A stretch of DNA of 6,037 nucleotides from Dehalococcoidia bacterium (GTDB lineage: Bacteria; Chloroflexota; Dehalococcoidia; UBA2979), in the NCBI GenBank assembly GCA_004297315.1, contig SCTU01000008.1, positions 1 to 6,037 of the forward strand. The letters run 5' to 3'. A program made the position numbers and the translations under genes. Below, piece after piece: positions 1-5,021 of this stretch. Positions within the stretch are counted from its first letter, which is position 1. Each line of letters opens with the position of its first letter. Below the pieces are notes generated by a model. That model was not told the origin of the DNA. It made no database searches and was given only the letters and a program-made list of their open reading frames with translations.

Positions 1-175
1 CACGCTCTAAGTCGACCAGCGCTGCCAGCACCGCGGTCGCTGCAACCGTGAGCAGCGCGCCAACGACGAGCCGTCGCGCGGACATCTGCCCAGGGACGCG
101 CATCACTGACGCGACGGTCATGCCTGCTGCCTCATTCGTGCCCGCAACGCCGTCCAGCGCGGCCCCTGCACCCAT
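1..175 (-). CDS. 5' end of an unidentified gene, possibly a membrane or exported protein (partial)
   Basis: An open minus-strand frame runs from an ATG at 175 off the left edge, giving 58 residues. The first ~30 residues are Gly/Ala-rich and unremarkable. Residues 31-53 (from MSARRLVVGALL) have two arginines followed by a long Ala/Leu/Val stretch, as in a membrane segment or uncleaved signal anchor. No lipobox cysteine is present. Start choice is uncertain: the ATG at 175 has no Shine-Dalgarno but sits just below a promoter and palindrome, while the in-frame ATG at 121 has a GAGG about 8 bases upstream. Position downstream of a DtxR-type regulator, with operator-like palindromes in front, makes a metal transporter component a reasonable guess. 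That is inference from context only; the visible sequence does not identify a family. Confidence 0.5.
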   Translation of the reverse strand, partial: MGAGAALDGVAGTNEAAGMTVASVMRVPGQMSARRLVVGALLTVAATAVLAALVDLER

Positions 176-179
176 CGAA

Positions 180-195
180 GATAGTATGTACTATC
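180..195. promoter_or_regulatory. Perfect palindrome, candidate metal-regulator operator
   Basis: GATAGTATGTACTATC is a perfect 7+7 inverted repeat with a 2-bp centre, lying 4 bp upstream of the ATG at 175. It is AT-rich in a GC-rich background and its arms (ATAGTA/TACTAT) resemble the ATTAGTA arms found at 205-211 and 1136-1142. DtxR/IdeR/MntR proteins bind such palindromes, and the gene for one lies next door. Binding is inferred. Confidence 0.5.
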
Positions 196-201
196 CTCAC
201 A

Positions 202-213
202 CCTATTAGTAGG
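202..213. promoter_or_regulatory. CCTATTAGTAGG imperfect palindrome over the -10 region, candidate operator
   Basis: This 12-mer has CCTA/TAGG outer arms and contains ATTAGTA (205-211), the same heptamer seen in front of the regulator gene at 1136-1142. A second, wider symmetry pairs AGTAG (208-212) with CTACT (224-228). It overlaps the predicted -10 of the minus-strand promoter, so a bound repressor would block polymerase directly. Confidence 0.45.
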
Positions 214-234
214 CTCAGTCTATCTACTGGTCAA
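206..234 (-). promoter_or_regulatory. Sigma70-like promoter for the left-edge gene
   Basis: Read on the minus strand, TTGACC (234-229) is followed after exactly 17 bases by TACTAA (211-206). The -35 matches consensus at 5 of 6 positions. The -10 is weaker in this register but lies in an AT-rich stretch with neighbouring registers (ACTAAT). Transcription would start near 199, about 24 bases before the ATG at 175, placing the 180-195 palindrome in the initial transcribed region. Confidence 0.45.
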
Positions 235-317
235 TCCTAAGACGGCAGCCGTGGGCAGACAAAACAGGGTTTCGGAAGATTCAGGCAGCTCCCTGGGCGG
301 GGACGCGCAGCGGCGGG

Positions 318-1037
318 TCAGGCGCGCAGCCAGATCTTCGCGGCGACCTCGAAAGAAAGCGTGACGGTACTGCCGGGCTCATCGCCGACGCGGACCGTGA
401 CCGTGCCGGCCGCCCGACTTGACTCGACCGTGGTGACGGGGATGCCCATGCGGAACCCGTGCTCGCCGAGGAAGCGCAGCAGTTCGGGCGCCTCATGCTC
501 GGCGACCTCGGAGATCCGCTGGACGTGCGCCGTCTCACCGGCGGGCAGCGTGCTGAGGGCGCGCTCGGGGAACCGAGGGGCGTCCACCCCGGGGATCGGA
601 TTCCCGTGCGGACACGTGGTCGGCCGCCCGATCAACTCCAGCAGGCGATCCGCGACGCCGTCCGAGAGCGCGTGCTCGAGCCGGCTGGCTTCCTCGTCCG
701 CCTGCGCCCAGTCCAACCCTACGTAATCAGTGAGCCAACGCTCCGCGATCCGGTGGCGGCGGACGATACTCGCAGCCTCGCGCCGCCCGGACTTCGTGAG
801 TGTGACGGCTTTGGCGTGCGAGACCTCGATCAGGTCTTCGCGCATCATCCGCTGGAGGGTCGCGCTGGCCGTCGGCTGCGACACGCCGAGCCAGTCGGCG
901 AGCCGCGAAGCCCGCACGATCTCGCCCTCTGCCTCGATATAGAAGATGGCCTCCAGGTAGCGCCCGATGGTCACGGAGACGTGGCTGTCGCCTTCGGCGG
1001 CGCCCGGCTCGGTGCTTGCAATCTTCCGTCCGGCCAT
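318..1037 (-). CDS. DtxR/MntR-family metal-dependent transcriptional regulator
   Basis: This 239-residue cytoplasmic protein is a DNA-binding repressor that, in its family, dimerises on Fe(II) or Mn(II) and shuts off metal-uptake genes. Residues ~20-80 form the winged helix-turn-helix (YLEAIFYIEAEGE, then SRLADWLGVSQPTASATLQR as recognition region). Residues ~84-140 form the dimerisation and metal-binding helices (RRHRIAERWLTDYVGLD and RLEHALSD). CPHGNPIPG follows at 142-150, and residues ~161-239 look like a FeoA/SH3-like C-terminal domain. Against DtxR, H95, E99, E121 and H122 match the ligands H79, E83, E105 and H106. The positions of M10, H98 and C102 hold R26, D114 and S118, so metal choice is uncertain. 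The ATG at 1037 has GAGG a few bases upstream; the extra ~19 N-terminal residues are family-variable. A palindrome 98 bp upstream suggests autoregulation. Confidence 0.93.
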   Translation of the reverse strand: MAGRKIASTEPGAAEGDSHVSVTIGRYLEAIFYIEAEGEIVRASRLADWLGVSQPTASATLQRMMREDLIEVSHAKAVTLTKSGRREAASIVRRHRIAERWLTDYVGLDWAQADEEASRLEHALSDGVADRLLELIGRPTTCPHGNPIPGVDAPRFPERALSTLPAGETAHVQRISEVAEHEAPELLRFLGEHGFRMGIPVTTVESSRAAGTVTVRVGDEPGSTVTLSFEVAAKIWLRA

Positions 1038-1134
1038 GCGACCTCACCCGTGCTGGCGTCGATCCCAAGCCGCCTCCACGAGGCCGCTCCCGCGACGTGA
1101 TCGACGCGCCATCATCACCTATACTGTCTGTGCA

Positions 1135-1152
1135 CATTAGTATCCACTAATG
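1135..1152. promoter_or_regulatory. Perfect palindrome upstream of the DtxR-type gene, candidate autoregulatory operator
   Basis: CATTAGTATCCACTAATG is a perfect 7+7 inverted repeat around a 4-bp spacer; symmetry continues with GC/GC after one mismatch on each side. It contains ATTAGTA (1136-1142), identical to the heptamer at 205-211. It lies 98 bp upstream of the regulator's ATG at 1037 and also upstream of the plus-strand DUF1232 gene. DtxR-family regulators bind such sites and often control their own gene; binding here is inferred. Confidence 0.5.
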
Positions 1153-1395
1153 CGCAAGAGCGGTCGAGGCTTCGAGCGAGCCAATCTGCCGCCGTTTAGA
1201 AGGAAGCAGGCATGCTTCGGCACTCGCGTCGTCATCAGCGGGACCTTATCGCCCTCGACCTGGCGGTCCAACGCGCGACCGTGCGAGGCGTGCGCAAGGC
1301 GCTGTGGCCGTTCTTTCGGCCGTCCGGGCGACATCGCGGCAAGTCCTGACGCGCCGGCAAGCCGTCCCTCCGCGGGTAGCGGGTAGGATGCGGGC
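1153..1395. other. Intergenic stretch without a convincing gene
   Basis: About 240 bases between the palindrome and the DUF1232 ribosome site. Short frames open on both strands but have no recognisable domain, no good ribosome site and Arg/Pro/Ser-rich composition typical of non-coding GC-rich DNA. The DUF1232 frame is open back to a GTG at 1304, but those residues look unlike the family. The DUF1232 promoter is presumably in this stretch, but no clear -35/-10 pair was found. Confidence 0.4.
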
Positions 1396-1400
1396 GGAGG
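1396..1400 (+). promoter_or_regulatory. Ribosome binding site that decides the DUF1232 start
   Basis: GGAGG is followed by a 5-base spacer (CGCTC) and TTG at 1406. This is near-ideal Shine-Dalgarno spacing and is much better than anything in front of the in-frame ATG at 1388 or GTG at 1304, so it favours the TTG. Confidence 0.55.
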
Positions 1401-1405
1401 CGCTC

Positions 1406-1780
1406 TTGATCAGCCGTTGGAAACAACGCGCGCGTACGGTGCGGCGGGATACCTACGCGCTGTACCTGGCGTGCCGTGACCCTCGCGTGCCGTGGTACGC
1501 GAAGGCGCTCGCCGGGGCGATCCTCACCTACGCACTGAGTCCGATCGACCTTATCCCCGACTTCATCCCGGTCCTCGGCTACCTCGACGACCTGATCATT
1601 ATCCCCGGAGGCCTCGTGCTCGTCCGGCGCATGATCCCTGCTGCGGTCCTCGCCGAGCATCGGGAGACTGCTGCCCAGGCTTTCGATTCCCGCGCGCCCG
1701 CAAGCGTCATCGGGGCTGTCGTGGTGGTGGCGATCTGGTTGCTGCTGCTCGCGCTCGTCGCGTACGTCGTGATCAAATAG
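1406..1780 (+). CDS. DUF1232 (YkvA-like) small membrane protein
   Basis: With the TTG start the protein has 124 residues. Residues ~5-28 are basic (WKQRARTVRRD, then YALYLACRDPRVPWYAKALA), followed by a hydrophobic segment and the family hallmark SPIDLIPDFIPVLGYLDD at residues 45-62. A second hydrophobic stretch, LIIIPGGLVLV, comes next. A C-terminal membrane helix (~100-123) is rich in Val, Leu and Ala. DUF1232 proteins are small membrane-associated proteins of unknown biochemical function; some homologues are linked to stress or envelope maintenance. The start is judged from GGAGG at 1396-1400. An ATG at 1388 would add 6 residues and a GTG at 1304 would add 34. The gene is convergent with the DUF5671-type gene, with only 32 bp between the two stops. 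Family assignment is confident; the exact start and role are not. Confidence 0.88.
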   Translation: MISRWKQRARTVRRDTYALYLACRDPRVPWYAKALAGAILTYALSPIDLIPDFIPVLGYLDDLIIIPGGLVLVRRMIPAAVLAEHRETAAQAFDSRAPASVIGAVVVVAIWLLLLALVAYVVIK

Positions 1781-1812
1781 ACGCATCCCCTGATACCGGA
1801 GGGTACGTCCAC

Positions 1813-3618
1813 TCAGCCGGCCTCATACGGCACGAGCTCGTACGTGTCCTCGCCGACAATCACCAGTAAGCGTGCTTGCTCCGCACCTGCGACGGCGCGC
1901 AGCAACCCTTCACGCAACTCCGGCGTGAGAGGCCTCCCAGGGGCGTCCACCCGGCGCCAGGAACGCACACGGACACCATCGAGGTCTGCCAGCGCGCGGG
2001 CGAGATCGCGATTGGCCTCGGTCGAGACCAGCAGGACGTCGCGCGCGCGCCGCGGCGGTGGCGCGGCGGTGGCCAGCGCTTCCTGGTCCTCGCGCATGAC
2101 GAGGAAGTGGTACGCGGCCACCACCGCGGACGTGGCCACCACGGCGACCGCCCAGCGCGAGTCGCGCAACAACGCCAGCGTGATCTCGTTGGAGAGCGTC
2201 GCGCGGAACATCCGGTAGAGCAGGGCGGTCAGGCTGATCAGCAGCGCGAGTACGGCCACCCCGACCGCGAGGAACAGGTACACGCGCCGCGAGGGTGCCG
2301 CGCGATCGTCGCGTCCGCCCTGCACCTCTCGCTGGCTCCCGAACCAGTAGCGCAACCACAGCGGCACCCCCACGAGCAGCAGGCTCAACGCACGCACGAG
2401 GGGGTTCCGCCACCAGCCCGGCCCCCGGACGAACTCGAGTCCGGCACTCCCCATGGCGTCCGCAGCGAGGGCAATAAGCGTCGCGACCCCAAGGGCCACC
2501 GTCACGAGTCCCGCACCCGAGAGGACGTAGCGGTAGACGCGCTCCGGCCCGCTGTACTCCCCGGCCGCACCGGCCTCGGTCAGCACCGCCCGGTGATATC
2601 CCCACGACGCGAGTCCGATGATGCAGGTCGCCGCCGCGCTCGGGACGAGCGAGAACTGGGTCGCGGCGCTGTCTGCCCCGGGCTTGCCGAGGAACCACTC
2701 CAGCGTGGCGTACAGGACGAGGGAGGAGGGCACCAGCGCGAGTGTGACCCCGAGCAGCGCGCCAAAGATGAAGACCTGTGTGCGCCACAGCGTCGTGAGG
2801 CGGTCACGGCGGGCGAGCTGCCTCACCCAGTGCCATCCCCATAACGCCGCACCGACCAGCAGGATCACGGCGCCGCTGCTCAGGGGCTCGGTCCAATCGG
2901 AACGGACGAGGGTTTCCCGGAACGCGCGGTCGTACGCCTCCGCAACGGGCGCCCGCAGCACGGCGCTCGCGCCGCCGAGCAGCAGGAACAGGCCGAGCGC
3001 CGCCCCGAAGTAGGCCGTGAAACGTTCGAGCAGCCGCGTGATCGTGGTCTCCGCCGGTTCGCTCGCGGCGACGCGCGTATGCAGGCTCCAGACCGCGATC
3101 CAGGCGGTGAGGTAACCCCAGGGGGAGCCGGCAAACGGCTGGAGGCCTGCGACCATCCGCCCGGCCGTGACGGCGTTCGCCGTGATGAGGGCGACCGCGA
3201 TCACCCGCGCGACCCCTAGGTAGAGGCGCCGGGCCTGCGAGCGCGACTCGACCGGATGGTCGCGCATCGAGCGCTGGGCAAGCATCGCGAAGAACAGCCA
3301 CGCCGGCGTGCCCACGCTGACGAACGCCAGCGCGACGGACAGCGTGTCTCGCCGGTCCGAGATCAGGACGCGCCCGGCGATCGCCTCCAACGCACCGGCA
3401 ATGATCATCGCAATGCCAGTGGCGGCGAAGATCAGGCTCACGAGCGCCAGCGCGTAGATGAAGAGCCGGCGCACCGTGCCAATGCCGGGATCGCCAGTCG
3501 CCTCTTCGACCGCAGATTGGTGACGCGCCTCGATGATCGCCGCGATCGCCGCGATCAGGACAGCAGGGGGCAGCAGTCCGAAAATGAGGAAGAGGGTGAA
3601 GCCCTCTGCGATGGCCAT
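1813..3618 (-). CDS. DUF5671-type multi-repeat integral membrane protein with soluble C-terminal domain
   Basis: This 601-residue protein has an N-terminal membrane helix (~6-30) and then six repeats of two membrane helices each, at about 49-118, 129-183, 197-268, 277-345, 360-430 and 444-508. Each repeat opens with a basic-aromatic motif (RRLFIYALALV, RRLYLGVAR, ERFTAYFGA, WRTQVFIFGA, YRYVLSGAG, RRVYLFLAVG). The second helix usually ends in an aromatic/His cluster (WSLH, WGWHW, WGYHR, AAYH). This resembles DUF5671 modules, which are of unknown function. Residues ~520-601 form a soluble alpha/beta-like domain (RDVLLVSTEA, LLVIVGEDTYELV). The ATG at 3618 begins one base after the stop of the NTF2-like gene (TAGCATG) and lacks its own ribosome site, so translation is probably coupled. 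No enzyme motif was recognised. The gene could encode a membrane scaffold, sensor or transporter-like protein; the repeat architecture is clear, the role is not. Confidence 0.85.
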   Translation of the reverse strand: MAIAEGFTLFLIFGLLPPAVLIAAIAAIIEARHQSAVEEATGDPGIGTVRRLFIYALALVSLIFAATGIAMIIAGALEAIAGRVLISDRRDTLSVALAFVSVGTPAWLFFAMLAQRSMRDHPVESRSQARRLYLGVARVIAVALITANAVTAGRMVAGLQPFAGSPWGYLTAWIAVWSLHTRVAASEPAETTITRLLERFTAYFGAALGLFLLLGGASAVLRAPVAEAYDRAFRETLVRSDWTEPLSSGAVILLVGAALWGWHWVRQLARRDRLTTLWRTQVFIFGALLGVTLALVPSSLVLYATLEWFLGKPGADSAATQFSLVPSAAATCIIGLASWGYHRAVLTEAGAAGEYSGPERVYRYVLSGAGLVTVALGVATLIALAADAMGSAGLEFVRGPGWWRNPLVRALSLLLVGVPLWLRYWFGSQREVQGGRDDRAAPSRRVYLFLAVGVAVLALLISLTALLYRMFRATLSNEITLALLRDSRWAVAVVATSAVVAAYHFLVMREDQEALATAAPPPRRARDVLLVSTEANRDLARALADLDGVRVRSWRRVDAPGRPLTPELREGLLRAVAGAEQARLLVIVGEDTYELVPYEAG

Positions 3619-3619
3619 G

Positions 3620-4087
3620 CTATTTGACCGGTGCCGGCACGGACGGGGGGCAATACAGTGGCCAGGCCGCCTCGGAGATACGCCATCCCGCGTCCGACTT
3701 CGTCAGATTGAACGCAACATTCTGGGTCGACTCGTTGGACCCGAACGGGCCCGCGCCATAGGTCTCGGTGATCCGGACCTGGACCTCGGCCTTGTCGCCG
3801 CGCACGGTCGCACGGTCGAGGGTGGCCCGCAGACCGGCGCTGCGGTTCACGATCGGGTCGCGATAGGTCGTCGAGCAGCGTGCGGCGAGTTCAGGCGAGA
3901 GGAACGAGGTCGCCGCGGTCGCGTCTCGGTCACTGACCGCGTGCAGATAGTCCTGGACGACGCGTTCGGGGGTGCCTTCCGGGTAGGTGGTTTCACGCCC
4001 CGTGGTGACGGTGATGACCAGGCCCGCGACCACGGCGAGGAGGATGGCCGCCCCGATGCCCGCGAGCCATCGCGTCGAGTTGCTCAA
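3620..4087 (-). CDS. Membrane-anchored NTF2-like (DUF4878-like) extracytoplasmic protein
   Basis: This 155-residue protein has a short N-terminus, one membrane helix (~7-28) and then a domain of ~120 residues. Its opening, PEGTPERVVQDYLHAVSDRDATAATSFLSPELAARC, is cut here to the recognisable parts: PERVVQDYLHAV, then SDRDATAA, then FLSPEL. That pattern (amphipathic helix, small-residue turn, S-P-E-L) is typical of NTF2-like lipoprotein or anchored domains. The strand pattern KAEVQVRITETYG and GWRISEAAWPL near the end also fits. C71 and C146 could form a disulfide outside the membrane. The start is TTG at 4087; an in-frame TAA at 4108-4106 rules out a longer form. Its only ribosome site (GGGAAGGA, 4105-4098) lies in a strong hairpin. 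It is followed after one base by the DUF5671-type gene, so the two probably act together at the membrane. Molecular function is unknown. Confidence 0.78.
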   Translation of the reverse strand: MSNSTRWLAGIGAAILLAVVAGLVITVTTGRETTYPEGTPERVVQDYLHAVSDRDATAATSFLSPELAARCSTTYRDPIVNRSAGLRATLDRATVRGDKAEVQVRITETYGAGPFGSNESTQNVAFNLTKSDAGWRISEAAWPLYCPPSVPAPVK

Positions 4088-4089
4088 CG

Positions 4090-4138
4090 GCGGCGCGTCC
4101 TTCCCTTACCGCACAAGCATAAGGGAAGGACGCGCCGC
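4090..4138. repeat. Perfect 19-bp inverted repeat (hairpin) between two minus-strand genes
   Basis: Arms 4090-4108 and 4120-4138 are perfectly complementary around an 11-base loop (CCGCACAAGCA). On the minus strand it lies 23 bases after the stop of the ferritin-like gene and ends 2 bases before the TTG start of the NTF2-like gene. No run of U follows on either strand, so it is not a classical intrinsic terminator. It may end or stabilise the ferritin-like transcript, or mask the ribosome site GGGAAGGA (4105-4098), which falls inside the stem. Confidence 0.75.
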
Positions 4139-4161
4139 TGAGTGCGGCTGCCGCCTCGGCG

Positions 4162-4761
4162 CTACAGCATCTCGTCGCGCTGCTGTCGAGCGCGCGCAGC
4201 GCCGATCGCCGTCTTGACCTCTTTCTTCTCCTCAGGCGGTGGAAGCACCGCGGGGAGGCCGAGACTCTCGAGCCAGAGTTCTCGCGCCCATCCCATCGTG
4301 TGGTACAGGTGCTCGTCCTCCTGGTCCTCGACTTGCTCATGCGCTTCCATCAGGGCCTTCTGCGTCTCACCCTTCAGGCTCTTCATCGCTAGCCCGATCA
4401 GTTCCCAGTTCTGATGGTCCTTCGTCTCGGCCTCAACGATGGATTCCGCGGCGACGAGTTGCGCCGCACGCGGTCCTGCCCCGTCCAGTGCCGAGTCCAT
4501 CGCGGCGACGAGCGCCTCGCCCTTGCTGCGGACGACCTCACGGCCGGGCGTCTCAATTTCCGGGTCGAGGCCGATGCGCGAAAACGCCTCGCGGAGAATG
4601 CGCTCATGGCCCTCGGTCTCGCGGAGGTACTTCTGCCACTCCTCGCGCACTTCCTCGTTCTCGGCGCACTCGATCGCCTTCGCATAGACCGCCTGTCCGC
4701 CGATTTCGGTTTCGAGTGCCTGGTAGAGGAGCTCGTTCAACTGCTTCGTGTCGATAGGCAT
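4162..4761 (-). CDS. Ferritin-like (rubrerythrin-like) diiron protein
   Basis: This 199-residue protein is almost all helix and very acidic, with Glu/His motifs spaced as in four-helix ferritin-like bundles. Helix A is LNELLYQALETEIGGQAVYA (E17/E19). Helix B has EEWQKYLRETEGH (E48, E50, H52). Helix C has ESIVEAETKDHQNWELI (E106, E110, E112, H116). Helix D has EAHEQVEDQEDEH with E148xxH151. These could bind a two-iron centre used in iron storage or peroxide removal; exact ligands are inferred. There is no rubredoxin Cys4 domain, so it is not a full rubrerythrin. The C-terminus (PPPEEKKEVKTAIGAARAR) is a charged tail. The ATG at 4761 is preceded by AAAGGGG (4773-4767) at 5 bases; an upstream extension in frame is Arg-rich and unlikely. 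It is divergent from the LigD-type polymerase gene. Confidence 0.85.
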   Translation of the reverse strand: MPIDTKQLNELLYQALETEIGGQAVYAKAIECAENEEVREEWQKYLRETEGHERILREAFSRIGLDPEIETPGREVVRSKGEALVAAMDSALDGAGPRAAQLVAAESIVEAETKDHQNWELIGLAMKSLKGETQKALMEAHEQVEDQEDEHLYHTMGWARELWLESLGLPAVLPPPEEKKEVKTAIGAARARQQRDEML

Positions 4762-4766
4762 CGTTG

Positions 4767-4773
4767 CCCCTTT
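4767..4773 (-). promoter_or_regulatory. Ribosome binding site of the ferritin-like gene
   Basis: On the minus strand AAAGGGG is followed by 5 bases and the ATG at 4761. It fixes the start at MPIDTKQL and argues against the longer frame that opens at 4875. Confidence 0.65.
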
Positions 4774-5021
4774 CGCTGCTCGGCTTGCTGGCCTCGCCCG
4801 TCGTCGTCGAGAAGCCGCGCCCTGGTGGGCGCGCTCCTGGCGACGATATGGATCGGCGCGTTCCCTCCTCATCAAGCGCGCCGGACATATGGGCCGGAGT
4901 TGTTACAGCGGACGACACCGGGCGTGTGCGGCAGGGCACCTCGCACGTGTAACCGTTCTATGACAGTCGCCACACAAACGCAGAGACCTCACGCGCGCTT
5001 GTCACGGCGTACCCTCGATCC
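4774..5021. promoter_or_regulatory. Divergent intergenic region between the ferritin-like and LigD-type genes
   Basis: About 250 bases that should hold promoters for both genes. On the minus strand TTGATG (4875-4870) with CCATAT-type sequence about 18 bases further is a weak promoter candidate. On the plus strand TACCCT (5010-5015) ends 6 bases before the ATG at 5022, a spacing that would suit a leaderless transcript. No strong palindrome or known stress operator was seen. Confidence 0.3.

Noticed and set aside
265..295. Possible terminator after the DtxR-type gene (CAGGG/CCCTG followed by TTTT on the minus strand)
   Set aside because: The stem is only 5 bp with a loop of about 21 bases, too weak to call.
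459..1100. Long plus-strand open frame opposite the DtxR-type gene
   Set aside because: It has no recognisable domain and an Arg/Pro-rich composition, and it is antisense to a gene with clear family motifs. High GC produces such frames.
1137..1386. Short frames on both strands between the regulator and the DUF1232 gene
   Set aside because: They have no ribosome site, no domain and low-information composition. One begins inside the palindrome.
1781..1812. Bidirectional terminator between the convergent DUF1232 and DUF5671-type genes
   Set aside because: Only a 4-bp CCCT/AGGG match is visible, with no U-run. Termination here is expected but not supported by sequence.
1876..2844. 322-residue plus-strand open frame opposite the DUF5671-type gene
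   Set aside because: Its sequence is rich in Arg, Gln, His and Pro with no domain. The opposite strand encodes regular membrane helices and six repeats, so this is a shadow frame.
4762..4875. N-terminal extension of the ferritin-like protein from an ATG at 4875
   Set aside because: The added 38 residues are Arg/Ala-rich and unlike the family, and a strong ribosome site precedes the ATG at 4761.
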